A DNA stretch of 64,000 nt from Sarcocystis neurona (lineage: Eukaryota > Apicomplexa > Conoidasida > Eucoccidiorida > Sarcocystidae): contig KL647310.1 in the NCBI GenBank assembly GCA_000727475.1, positions 558,001-622,000 of the forward strand, written 5' to 3'. Position 1 is the stretch's first letter, and every line of letters begins with the position of its first letter. The notes below the pieces were generated by a model. The model did no database searches. It saw only the letters and a list, made by a program, of their open reading frames with translations, and was not told the origin of the DNA. A program made the position numbers and the translations under genes. Below are positions 22,950 through 35,429 of the stretch, one piece after another.

Positions 22950-24280
22950 ACGTATAAAGCTAGGAATTCAGCCTATCAACCAGCCTGCAGTAACCTGTAG
23001 TGCGATTTCGTACCGGCTGGGTTCCTCGTTCCACTACCCAACGTAGACCACAGGACACAGAAATAGTCGAATGTATCTCCGTCAACAATTTTCAACAAGA
23101 AACAGTCATAATGCCCGGCCGATAGTGATTCAGTCTACGGAGGCCATATAGAGCGTCGTAATACTACGACGTCATGGCGGACACGTAGTCCACTTTCGTT
23201 AAGAGCGTCTTCCGTATTGACTCTGTTTCCCCTGGGAAAATAGAACCGAAGTACACCTCGGAGCTGGGAGAAGGAGTCGGGACCCTCCTCTGTGTGGCAC
23301 ACTGTCACAAGTGCCTAGCTTGATATGTCTATATCAATAACAGGTGTGTGAACCGCTAACTCAGTATGCAGTTGTGAAACCAGCCTGTGACCCAGAAGGT
23401 CACTTGAAGTAGCCTTGATATGATATCGCACAGGCACTCGTTAGTAATTCGGACACACAGACTGGCCAGATACAAGGTTGCGTATAAATGCGCAAACGAC
23501 TTGTGTTTCTAGACACAACACGACCGCCCCCCTTTTACGCCTGGTACGGATGGGTGATGCTCGACTCTTCTGTAGTTTGGCCGCTGCTGCGACTTGAGAC
23601 GCAGAGTGAATATAACAAAGAAGATCACGCTGCACGGGAACGTACCAAGCCCCCCAACAAATATTTTATACATTTTACAGACGCACTCTTTTTGCGTGAT
23701 GAGCGTGTGTTTCGCACGTGGCTTCCCACCAACAGAGAACTCAGTGCGTCTGAACAGATCACGGCGCAATGAGACCAGCGTGGTTTATCACACACAGGGA
23801 ACTCACTCGACTGAAACAGCGTCTTAAGCTGTGAGATAACTATATATCAGTTCACGGACTGTCTGTGATCTTTCCGTTTTAATGCCGGCTTATTATTTGC
23901 AGGTTGTGGTAACTACTTGTGCCGATCTATACGCGTAGTTCGGAGGTAGTGTACCCACGCTCCCGAGCCCTACGGAGCAATACGAATAAGAATCCGACAA
24001 GTCAAGGAATCTGTGTCAGGATGCAGAGCAAGTATCTTGTATATCTGGGCCACCACATTACTGCTAGAATGCTTATAAGAAGATTACCTGTTTCGACCGG
24101 AGGCTTAGCAATGTTGTCAACGGGTCTACGTCCTAATTCCCACGTTTGTGCTTCTGTGTATTCAGGAAGCAGTGTTTGTTCCCTATTTGCCAAAAAGCAC
24201 TTATCGGCTTTGGGTAGTGAGAATTATCTCACGCAGATAACTCGATACCTGTCATTCGATTTGTTGCCGTTGGAACGCAG
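22950..24280. other. No supportable gene
   Basis: Plain DNA with short frames only. A small hairpin CGTCGTA-ATAC-TACGACG lies near 23155. It probably holds the 5' flank of the minus-strand gene to its left. Confidence 0.5.
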
Positions 24281-24925
24281 AGAACAGACGAAGAACGAAA
24301 AGTAGAGAGAGGCAGCACGAGTGAAGGAGGGGAGGAGAAGCGGAGGGGAGACAGGAGCCGTCGACGAGTGTCGTGGGGAGACGCGACGAAACAGCAGCGA
24401 GAGAAGACACAGGGCCTTGCCGTACACAAGAAGGAGAGAACACAGAGGACGAGGACAGAGAAGGCGGGCGCGCACAGGGCGGAAGTGAGTCACGTGCAAA
24501 AGGAAAAAGTGACTGCGGAACAGCAGCAACTTGAGCAGCGGGAACAAACTGCCGCTGCTTGTTCTCTGCGTCAGCCGCAAACCAGCAATGCCTCGGCGGC
24601 CAATTCTGTGAGGACGCTGGCGTACGCAGTTGCTGCTTCTGCTGCCGCTCCTCGTCTTCCTTGTCGTCTTTCTGTCGCTCCCCTCGTACAACCCACATCT
24701 GCTGCTGCGGCTGCTGTGCTCTGGGGCTTCGTGTGTCTTACTAGGTTTGCTGCTGCTGCGCAGGGTGCTGCTGTTGGAGGCAGCGCGGCTTGCGAGCCTG
24801 CCTCTGGTGGTGGTGCGCGTGAGCCTGCTCTTGCAGCTGCGCTCGCTGCTCCTGCTGCAGCTGCTGCTGTTGGTACCGCCTGCTGCCTCGCGTTGCTGCT
24901 GTTGGAACGGCACGCTGCTGCGTAG
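24281..24925 (+). CDS. Charged, then Ala-rich open frame; possible coding exon
   Basis: After a GCAG at 24280 the frame reads RTDEERKVERGSTSEGGEEK and stays Arg/Glu/Lys-rich to about 24484, where GCGGAA|GTGAGT offers a consensus donor. If unspliced it continues through Gln- and Ala-rich sequence to 24925. It has no start codon of its own and no homology. The antisense frames are Ser/Leu-rich. The charged part is the more convincing half. Confidence 0.38.
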   Translation, partial: RTDEERKVERGSTSEGGEEKRRGDRSRRRVSWGDATKQQREKTQGLAVHKKERTQRTRTEKAGAHRAEVSHVQKEKVTAEQQQLEQREQTAAACSLRQPQTSNASAANSVRTLAYAVAASAAAPRLPCRLSVAPLVQPTSAAAAAVLWGFVCLTRFAAAAQGAAVGGSAACEPASGGGAREPALAAALAAPAAAAAVGTACCLALLLLERHAAA

Positions 24926-25960
24926 CCCCTGCTGGAGCTGCTGTTGCGAGTGGAGGGGAGAGAAGGGCGTCAGCCCGCAAAGGAACAGAGCACTACGCGT
25001 TTCATCGCCGCATACAGCATGCGTTTTTTCTCATGTCTGCTTCTACCTGAGTACTAGTGTGTACACACGTATATTTATTCCACAATTTTATGAACACAAG
25101 TACGCGAACACGTACACCTAGGTAATCTCACATGTACTCCAGAAAACGGACGGGTATTAGCCGTGTAGATATTGGGAGAGAAAAGACGGAACGCGGGAGA
25201 CACACACACACAGCGAAAAGCAAAGGAAAGAAGCAGCAAGAATAGCCAAACACACACAGACGCAGCAGCTGCTGCAGTACCAGCAACAGCGCAGCAGGTG
25301 AAGATCAACAGGAACAGGAGCAGGACAGCAGCAACACACGTATCCACATACATTTATTGGGGCATATGTAGACACCGCCGGCTACCTATATTTGTGTGCA
25401 TTGCGTTCAGGAATGCCAAAACTTCTTCGAGGAATTTCTTAACACAGAATCTCTCACTTTCCTTGCGCGTACTCATAACCCTACGAGATAATATAGCCGG
25501 AGGCACGACCACATGGACACACATGTATACATGCATACGTATGTACGCACACGGCACAACAGGCCGGTAAACACACACGTATCCGCTATTACATATATAT
25601 ATATGTATAAGTGTATAGCTACATAGGGAAGGATATAGCTAAACATCGATTTTTCTATGCAGTTCCTCTCGTATGCGTTGCTGCCTTTCTCTCTCTCTTT
25701 TCATGTGTGTTTACGTCTGCACGAGACGTATACGTGGACGTGCATGTAGTGACGGAGCGAGGCTCTAACGTGTCGGATGGGCTGAGGCCCTCCCGTCTTT
25801 GTACGGGCAAGCTGGAAAGAAGAAACGGAGGAGGTAAACGAAGAAAACGAAGAGGAGAAGGACGGGGAGCGGGAATTGAGCAAAAGACAGCAAGAAGAAT
25901 CCCGTTCATGCGTCTACCTCGACTTTGGTGGGAAGGAAGTGTGGTGATCAAAAGGTGCCC
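24926..25960. other. CAG scraps and plain DNA
   Basis: A short CTG/CAG tract lies near 25260-25330 and TA microsatellites near 25590. A plus frame at 25611-26069 contains one hydrophobic stretch and a basic segment. I cannot support a gene. Confidence 0.4.
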
Positions 25961-25980
25961 CCCCCTGTGTCCGCACACAG

Positions 25981-26436
25981 GCTTATTGATCACCGAGGGA
26001 ACGACCAGCTATCTTTTCAACGACGGCTACTTGATCTTTCTCCGTCGACGCTATATATCTTCTCAGTGAAACATCCGTTGGATTTTCCTCTCTCTCTGAA
26101 TAACTGTGCCAAGCATTCCAGGACACGAGATCACCTGCGCAGATAGTCGTGGGCTGTATGGCACCGGCTCAGGCATCTTTGTTGTTGACCGTAAGTTCAG
26201 GCGTGCATGGCCTCGCAGCACGTATTTGAGTGTTCCCTGTGTGTGAAATCATCCCTCACGTCGTAAGAAGGCAATCAGGGCAGCATTGTCCGCTCTTTTC
26301 TAACGCAGAACTCTACGAAAAACAGCAAGTGACTACAAATTGCTACACATCGGAAAGGTCACCGTACGCAGACACAACCTGCAGCACGAGGAGACGTGCA
26401 CCCGCAAAGAAAATATTTCTGTCATTGCCGCAGGTG
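25981..26436 (+). CDS. Candidate exons of an unknown gene
   Basis: Three pieces follow reasonable acceptors: 25981 (TTEGTTSY-type frame, LLITEGTTSYLFNDGYLIFL); about 26125-26191, after a CTCTCTCTCTG tract, reading SRGLYGTGSGIFVVD and ending before GTAAGT; and 26311-26436, after TTTTCTAACGCAG, ending at CCGCAG|GTGCGA. The second and third agree in phase. YGTGSGIFVVD faintly recalls the start of a trypsin-like protease strand, but no catalytic residues are seen. Treat it as a hint only. Confidence 0.25.
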
Positions 26437-28166
26437 CGACGGTGTACATTATTGAATAAAAATAGCGCTTTGAAAATTTGCCGTCCCTTTGCATAAGCCG
26501 AACAAAAATGACACTACGTTGAAGCAACTGTCGAGCTGACGGGACCTCCGAAAAAAGGTGTAAGCGCATTTCCACGAACAAATACGTATAATTACACGTC
26601 CGCAAATATTGTGAGTTAACAACATAGTGCTTCCGCATACACAAGTCGATTCACACATTGACTAGGAAATCATCCGTCGTGGAACGCCTGGCATGCAGAC
26701 GTGGATGTGTACGGACACGCGGGTGGAAGCAAAGGAGAGAGTCTGTTTGTATACACCCCCGTTCTCTGCACAGCAAACGGGCGCACGTACGAAGGTATGT
26801 GCTGTTGTGTACACGTCTACGTTTAAGGCGGTCATGAAGGAGGCGGAGCTGTTGAACTATAGAACAGCTAACGAAAACACGTGAACATTCACGTTAAATC
26901 CCATCAGGGACATATGCACATGACACAATCAACGGTGTACACTTGTATAATAGTGCACCGCACATCTCTCGTTGACGGCCACCTAAACTTCTCAATATGT
27001 GTGCGCAGTTGCATTCTACTAGGCGCATGGACGTGCCTGTCAGTACGTGGGTAAGGAAGTATCTCACCGCCGTCACCCGACTCAGTGTCTGAGAAGGCGA
27101 AGGCAAACCGACACGAGCAGGAGCGCAACTAAGAAGACGAAACTAGTCGTGTGTAGTGTTTGCGCACTCTGTAATTTTTTCTGTTCGGAACATCGCACGC
27201 AAGTTTTCTACCACGGCGCATACACATACCTGACACGGAAGCCCGTAGTGTGGTGGTCCGCCGACTGACACGCTGCTTGCAGCCGATCACATATCAAGCG
27301 GTGACTCTTTCTTTTCCCCGCCTTCCTCAGGCTAAGGAAAAAGGAAAGAGAAGTGCACTGTAAAACGGGACGATTCAGAGTGTGACTGCTGAATGGCAAA
27401 ACTGAATTCACACACCAGCTTCACGCATATAACGACTCGAAAGGAAATCGCAGACACGAAGGTGAGGAAGAATTGCAGTCAATATTTAGGACTACCGCCT
27501 ACGGGATTCTTCACTAAATGCTGCAGTGGAAAGATACTAGCTCCAGTCAACGGACAGTTTTCTCAGAAGACGAGGACTATCTGGACTTGAAGGAAGTACC
27601 GTGTCATAGGCGGCGGTGCTCCGTTTGACCAGGAAGGAAGAGAAGCACACGAAAAGCCAAACGCGCGTTTTCACATTCTGTGAATTTAACCCTGCAACTA
27701 TGGAGTTTCCCAACCAGTCGCTTAGAAGTGCATACGTGTCGATGGACTGTTAGGGGAAGGAAAGATATACTCAGTTTTTAAAATCCCAATTTCCTTCTTC
27801 TTATGCATCACACATCCCTTTCTTCACAAATCACCCCTCAAGATAGAATAACACAACTCAAGAGAACAGGCAGACGTCTTTTACATTCAACAGTAGAAAA
27901 TGAAGCCTGCTGTTCAGCAACGAGCGCACAACATGAGGATACTTTGTGTGTAGCATTGTACGCTTGTAAGGCGTCTTACGAGAGGACAGCAGAAAAATGT
28001 GGTGGGAGGTGAAAGAACATAACTGACCTGAGGCTGTGAAGCGCAGCTGGTTAAAGGTGAAGCTGCGGTGAGGGTGTAGAGCACTGGTATATCGAGGACA
28101 TACGCATACGGGTAAGTAAAATGATGTAAGTATATGTGTACATATATATACAGAGAGAGAGATAGC

Positions 28167-28200
<34 letters not shown>

Positions 28201-29171
28201 CACATACACATGGATATATACGCACCCACAAATGTACAACATATTTTGTGATGTACAAATGTATCTGCTGTGTTCGCTTGCGCAACGTACACACAGGTGA
28301 GCAGTTCTTCGTGTGTATGAAGATACGCAAACGTGCTTGTGTCTACAATCGTGCCATTGCTCATGTATTTATGTACAGAGCGGCACCGGGGGACACCTGT
28401 GACACATACAAATAGAGTGTGATGCACATACTTACTATTACGTGGACATCTGTGCAGGTATGTCCGTATGAAATACCCCTAACGATGTGCCGTGTGTATC
28501 AGTATAAGTAAAGTAGACACCTGCGTTAGTAGGTATTCATCTGCGCGTAACGAGCTCGGATAGACGTGTGTATGTTTACACATCAGAAGTAATTACATAC
28601 GTACATACTTCTAGTTGTGCACGGGGTGTAATACTCGCCTTATGTGCCGCGATCCCCAATTCGTCTGCTACGTCAGTACCCATAAATAAAAACTGCTGCA
28701 CGCAACATCTTACAAGCGCGTTACCGCCACAGCCGCAGTTGTGCACGACGTGTATGCGTATGTAAAGTACAAATTTCGTACTTGGTTAAGGAGTCGCAAC
28801 TGCCTACAGTTTTTGATGTGCAGAGCTGCAGATTTCCCTCAAGAACGAGACTGCCTGTAACCCCACAAAACTTGGCGGCACGTGGTTGTGATTGTCTGAT
28901 GTGCATGTTCGGACACGTACGTGAGTGCATCGGCTCATGTCGCCAGCTTCCAAGGAAACGCCGGCAGGGTAATTATACACACAAGTTCGGAACTGAACAG
29001 CTTCAGGAACCTTGTAGTGCACGCTCCGACTATACCGTAGCTCGGGTGAGCTCCTCTCAATGATTATCCATTGCTTGTAATTGACCGAGAACTTCGAGTC
29101 AGGCTCCAGCTACTCATATGCTCACAGAGGTTCAGCCTTTACGTACGACTTTCGAAACCCCTATCTTTTCT

Positions 29172-29196
29172 GAGGGACAAGGAAACCTTGTCCCTC
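29172..29196. other. Perfect 11-bp inverted repeat with 3-nt loop
   Basis: GAGGGACAAGG, AAA, CCTTGTCCCTC: all 11 pairs match. It is isolated, with no T-tract and no flanking gene, so a role is unclear. Confidence 0.9.
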
Positions 29197-31927
29197 TCTC
29201 CAGCCCCCATTACTCGAACCGGAAGGCTGATGACTGGACAAAGTTACCACCTCCTGCGGTGGTCTAGCACATAGGCGCGGCATGTAACTATAGCGGCGGG
29301 ATAAGTGAGTAAACCTCGTGCACAAACACTCCTGTCTATCCGTATGTAGGTGGCGCGAGATATCAAACACAAGAAATAGGTGTTCTACAACTTACAGGTG
29401 ACATGAGCTCCTTCCGACACTGACATGAAATATGCGTTTTGTACAGTTTCTCAGTGACAGGGTAACAATCTCCGCACGTATGCATCCGGACGGCGAAGGC
29501 ATACCCGAACCACAAGTTGCACTCTTTCGCCTTCTACGTGGATGTACACATTCATTTGTGCGTTAACATAGAACTACCGCAGTATGGTACGGCTCCGTGG
29601 GTTGTTTTCTTTTTCTAAAAGGCGACTGGCTGCACTTGCCGTACTGCACCGAGAAGTGAGCCCAGACGATGCAACGTTGGCGTGTCTTCCTGGACGATGT
29701 AATGTCGAAGGAACTATTCTTTACCGGTTTGCGTTCCTGCGCGCGTATCTTGCTCAAGCATCACAGCGCTCCTGTCTGCGCTTGTGCATTTATCTCGCAA
29801 TGAACATCGGCAGTAATACGCCTGCTGCTACCACCGATGCCGCCATTGTAGCAGCTATGGCTATTAGCCTGCTGCATCTGCTTCTGCGCATGCCGAGCTT
29901 TTTCACGTTCGTCGACCCTATACTTACGCGAGACATTGTGGGGACCATAGTTGTGTGTGAATAGCGCGGCTGCCATTCCCGCTACGGACTGCTTAACTGC
30001 AAAAGATGTGCATGAACATACAGGGGAGCTGAATGTTCATCTTCGTCAGTATCTGTCCGATCCGAGAAGCGTACATGAGGCTACTGACACTAACTTTCGA
30101 ATCGCGGTCGTGCAGATATGACTATGCTTAGTCTTTCAACGCTCGCGTAACGCTACTTTGCTCAATCTCCTGCAGGCGTGTATACACCGTTGAGTAACAC
30201 TTACAAAGCTGTCTTTACCTGTGTAGGCACACGTGCACATATTTCGCCAGATTTTCGGATTCAGTATCACAGCTTGTATCCTGACTTCAGCACCCGAACG
30301 CACCTGCACATCTACGTCTATGTGTTCACCTAGACACACTTTACGTACACTGGTATGTGTCTGTGCCTATGTGTGGCCTTCTGCGCCCTTGCCGTACGTG
30401 ACGTGTTTTCGTCACGTCTCCACAGATTCGGCTACAGGTGCACGATCCTGGGGCTGCACCTAAATCGTCCTGAGCTACACAGTCACGTTGAGGTCCGAAT
30501 ATTATATTCAAGCTTTGGGTGTGTGAGGTAACCGCGCAGTCCTCCTGGGTGGAGAGCCGTAGGGGAACACGGAGCGGTCGCCTACACTACTCTCTGTGCA
30601 ATCGAGCCTCGCAGCATGTCGTGGGCCAGCCAAACATCACTGGTTGGCATGGACAGCGTTTCCAAGGGTGTAAGACATCAGACGAGACATGCCTCATCCT
30701 TAACGCAGAGGTGCTCTCGAAGGTGTGTTCGCAGAACAAAAGGTACCCGCCTTTGCGGGGACCACAGACGCTTATTCTGTGTTGAGGTCGACGCGCGTGT
30801 GCTGACGAGCACAAAAGAAGCTGCGAGGAAAGCTCTTGTTTTTCCACGTCTAGGTGCCCTGACAAGCCTTCTCCCACGTCAGAAGATTCCCCGCGGTAAG
30901 GGAACAGCTGTGTGTATCCGTCGGTGTCTGCGAATGAGTTACGAAGCGTAAAGGGGTTTGGCTACCGCAGCAGAACTCCCTTCTGATACACGCACAAATA
31001 TCTGCAGCTGACATTTCGAAATTTCGTATGAATACACGCCTGCGTCTGTGTCGGCTCTCCGCGTCTTCGTGAGGCCCCAAGATGACCCGCTTCCAAGTAT
31101 TCTTCGCTTGCTTGCATGTAGTTACCCTGGAATCTCTTAATATTTTGTTGAACACAGTTCCACCGGTGCAGATGCGGTGAGAGTCTAAGCAATCATCTGC
31201 TTTTTGCGGTCGGTCTCTCCCCGACGGTTTAGATCACTCCACCCTCCTGACACGTCGTGAAAAGTCCCCCCTACATGCCGTCCACAATTTCTATTCGACT
31301 TGTCCTCTGAAACTGCTAGGATGGCTACACACCACTATAAGCCACGACTATGTATATGGGTCTATAGCAGATGTTTGAATAAGTATCCTCTGTCTCCAGC
31401 GCCCAACAAGGTACGCGTGGTCGGTGTGACTAATGCACGGACCCACTGCTACACTCACAGATTACTCTACTTTCGACGGCACAAGAAGATGACTACATGA
31501 TCACATGGACACGGGGGGAATAACTGAAGTGTCAATTGTTTCATCTAGGAAGACAACTTAACAAATGTACTTACTACTCGCATCTGGCCGACGGCACGCC
31601 TCCTCACACCTGGATCTGGCGGGTCGTTCTACATATACATTGGTCAATCAACCATTATGTGTGAATACACACGTAGCTTCTCTGCAGCAGCACACTCTGC
31701 GACGTGGAAGCGTGGTATGCGCATATATACATATATATATAAATATGTATGTATATGTTCGTGTTGACCTAGGTAGTGACCTGTGACGGTATATGAGACG
31801 TCTTCAGGTGTAGCCCTTTTCGGTCGTATGTATTGTGGTTTTCAATCGCGTATTCCACTGTGAAGTGCCACCACTAGAAACTTAGGTCGATTCTGCTCCT
31901 CGGATATCCATTTGGTGCACGCCGATT

Positions 31928-32096
31928 TACAACTGCCCAGGCGCAGGAGTCCATGGTGCAGTACACGAAATTATATCTGGCAGTGGTGTCATCACCTGGC
32001 GTTGAACTCTGCTTTTGCGCCTTGTATGTCCCTCTACTGCGTGCTTATCTTATAACTGCGCAGGCGCACTCATCCACGGTGCAGTACACGAGAGAA
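31928..32096. repeat. Diverged direct repeat, about 44 bp, period about 124 bp
   Basis: Both copies contain AACTGC(C/G)CAGGCGCA, then TCCA(T/C)GGTGCAGTACACGA. The second copy ends just before the possible stop region of the minus exon at 32140. Confidence 0.65.
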
Positions 32097-32139
32097 GTTT
32101 TCGTTTGATTTCTCTTCCTTTCTTGTCGCCTCTTCTTTA

Positions 32140-32371
32140 TTAGTTTGATGTCCATCCGTAATTTCCTGGTGCTTTGTACTCCTTTGTTTCCCTCCTCAGA
32201 GGGCCAACGTGCTGTTGTCTTCTTTCTACAATGTCCTCCTCTTGTGCCATCCGGCCTTCTCTGCAGTTTGTGGTCTTCTCTGATTTTGTTTCTTCACCTC
32301 GCTCCTCCTGTACAAAGCGGTGGCGCGGTGTATCCGTCTGCATTGACCATTTGCGATTTTGCTTTTTCCAT
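32140..32371 (-). CDS. Candidate terminal exon, charged protein of unknown function
   Basis: After TCTTTATTGGCGCAG at 32372 one frame reads 76 codons of strongly charged, polar sequence to TAA at 32142 (VQEERGEETKSEKTTNCREG, then REGRMAQEEDIVERRQ). The matching plus strand is T/C-rich and hydrophobic. A possible preceding exon (about 32490-32395) begins after TTTTCACAG, but its donor phase does not fit without a 22-nt intron. There is no homology. Confidence 0.35.
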
Positions 32372-32639
32372 CTGCGCCAATAAAGATACTAACGAAACGA
32401 CACTATCTAGTACTCGCATGCTCCGCCCATGCATTACAATAAGGGAAGTGGGACGTGTTTCATTTACAGTCTTCCCCTCCGTTGCTTGCACTCTCTGTGA
32501 AAAGCCGGTCACGCGCGACTCCTGCCCTCATTCTTCCCTACTAAACTCGCCTCGTCCCCTGACTGTCAGCTCCTCTGTTTCCTTCCTCCTGCTTGGCACA
32601 TCTGTGATCTACCTGGTGTATCTCGTTCTTGCGTAAGAA

Positions 32640-35400
32640 AGTGATGCAGCGATGAAATAGACATGTGATGGCGCTGACGCAACGGGCGAATACGCGACTC
32701 GCATGCGGGAGACATAGCCACAAAAGCAGCACCCTGTTCCAAAAGCAGGAGGAGAGGGCGCGAAATGCCAGGGCGAGGAACCACAGCTGCCTTTCTTCAT
32801 GTAAGGCATTGCAACTAGCACGTAACTGCGAGGAATCTCAACTCGGTAACACTTTCTACTTACAACTGCACGCGCTAGAGGCGGGTTGACGGCAGCAGCG
32901 CATCTCGATTCAAGCCTCATTTCTTGTCGTAGGTTTTCGGTGCAGTGCGTAAACACGGTTGAAAACCAGGCTACAGAAGGAAACCCGACTTTTTTGTGCC
33001 CTCCCCCGGCTCGAACGAGAGAGGAACGCTGCGCTGGAGAAACTCAGGGAGGATACGATACGTGCTTCAATTAGGAGCCACCACCTTTCAACGAACTGAA
33101 TGCAAGCGTAGCGTACGTCTTCTGTGTGGCGTAGCACGACATACAGTCAAGAACACCGTCATACTGTTGGCCACGTTTAGCGTGCTTTGCCACAACTGCG
33201 ATCTTGTTGGACTTTTTGAACAAGTACGCCTCTTTACTCGTTCACAAAAAGGTCCACCAGATGTATTTCAGGCAGGCATACTGCACACGCAAAGATACCA
33301 TGGGACGGACCAGATGAAGTCTCCATCTATTGCCAGACACTGTAACGGCAGATGCATACCTTCAGCATCGCCGGCCTGCAGCATATGGTAATTCTTGCCT
33401 TTCCTCCACCTCCACGCAGAGAAAATAAGTAGCTCAGCAAGTTTCGTCTCACCGTGCAAGACCGAACATTGTCACTGGGAGCCGCCTCCCTTTGTGCGCG
33501 TGTTGCACGTCATTGAAACACCACGCGATTTATCATGCCTGCCGACCCGACTCTGCAAAATACCAGCTCTACATATGGATTTCCACGCAGGTGTGTACGC
33601 AAGGAGCGCTGGTATGTTTCCTGCATAATAGCATGCAAAACTCATTCCATGTAGTGGTGTAGCTTCGAGTAGAAAGAGACAGCTTCAATCAAGATGGAGC
33701 TGCACGCTCATTCCTCTTGACTTCGCGCCTGTAGAATGAAGGCACAGCTTCTGAGTAAATGAAGCCGCAGCATGTAGCGTTCTCTTTTCCGTTGTAGTCA
33801 CGAAGAGTCGAGCCAGTCCAAAAGAGAGGGAAGAGACAATAAAGCCGCACCCAGTCACTTCTCCTTCAGAAGCTGCCACGGGTGCACAATTCCAGAGTGG
33901 ACGTCGAGACAGAGCAGACCATTTCCTTCCTTCTGCTGCAGACGTGAGGAAACCAAACTTGGTTGTGTTGAGGCAGCCGTAGTCAAAGGCTTCTCTGAAC
34001 TTCTGGCGCAGGGTGAAACACGACGCAACGTCTCAACTCCTGTTGGACACCGGGCTACAGGATATATGATTTCTTTTCCTCTGGTGATTTCGGCGCAGAA
34101 GATAAAGAATGTGGATGTACTTGTATACACAGTGAGAGAAATGGTCGCTGGTGGCCTATGCTGTGTGCACGCGGCACACGAACATCAACACTGTACACAA
34201 CTAGTGCGAACTCGGCGTCCATACCGTACACTCGGTCTGCATCTGCAACATTCGCTCTGCGCATGGGTACAAATTACACAAGTACGTCCTCGTATTTGCA
34301 GCCCACTGCGAGCCGTGTCCCCTGTTGTTCTGGACGAAAAGAAAACCCTTGCGACTTTCTCAGGGTGTTGCACCTAATCATCGTCGTGGTGCCTTACACG
34401 TGAAACGTATAACTTGTGCGTCCGTACAGAACGAAAACTTCACGCAACTTCGTACTGGTGATTCTTGAAATTACTCGCTAGAATCATGTCCACGCCTTCC
34501 AGCTCTGTAGTGTCTTCGCACACGCATGCGTATATAGGAGGTACTGCGCGTGTGCATACGTATACGAACGTCTACCCGGTGTACTTATGTGCTGCCCACC
34601 CACAGCCGCGTGCATATACACTCGTACCCGTTGAAAATACGGCAGCGATGTGTGGTGTTACTGTGGATGATGATGGGCGGTTTTGACGAAGGCCACCAAA
34701 GACCGCCAGTACACAGTACACCAGACGTAAATAGAAGCTCTCCCGTCGCAGTAGCGGTGCAGGTGAACTGACTCGGTCTGCTACACCGACAGCGTTGTCC
34801 TCACGTGACGAGAGACGCTGGTGCTCGGTGATGCTGTGCCAGTAGACATTAGCACCAGCGCAAATTTGTGGAAATCCTGCATGATCCTGTGCTGATGTGT
34901 GTCTCACTATGGGTATCAAGCATCAGCGTTTATGAAGAGTGTTGTCGCAGTTGTGGTATGCAGTAACACACACGCGCTAACACACGTCGATAATACATCA
35001 GAACTAAGGAACTGTCCGTTAATTAAGGAGCCCTACGGGGAGTCGAAGACACACAAATCATTCAAACACGCAGCGAATACACGTACCACTTAGACTACTA
35101 GGGCGCCTTGTTTGATTCATACGTAGAGGGTGTCTGCGACAAGAAGCACTCGCGTACGCCATAGTTAATATCTCCGAGGATGCATTCATAACCTTTTGAA
35201 AGTGTCGAGCATATTCGTTCCTGCAAGAAGTGTGCGTCTGCATGACCGTCGACGTACAGTTTGAGATTCTCTTCAACAATCTACGAGGATGCGTACGCGC
35301 GATTACTCATGTGTATATACAGAAAAAGTGTATGCACGAACATGCTAGCTACTGTGGAGGGGTGCTGGACGTCGCAGAGGCGACTAGCGTCGTGAAGCCC
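32640..35400. other. No supportable gene
   Basis: Only unremarkable short frames on both strands (for example plus 32996-33391). No CAG tracts, no microsatellite of note, no RNA gene. Confidence 0.5.
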
Positions 35401-35429
35401 TTCTTTCCAGTAAGTAAGAGAATAAGCAC

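Larger units (their letters stand above)
26500..32139. other. Plain DNA, little that can be supported
   Basis: There is a (TA)n microsatellite at about 28160-28200. Unassigned frames include 29584-29964 (plus, hydrophobic end) and 30616-30951 (plus, basic). ATGTCTCGC|GTAAGT occurs on the minus strand near 29935. No homology, no RNA gene and no splice chain were found. Confidence 0.4.

Noticed and set aside
24630..25121. Leu-rich plus frame resembling a membrane protein
   Set aside because: CTG runs read as Leu; another plus frame has more protein-like composition.
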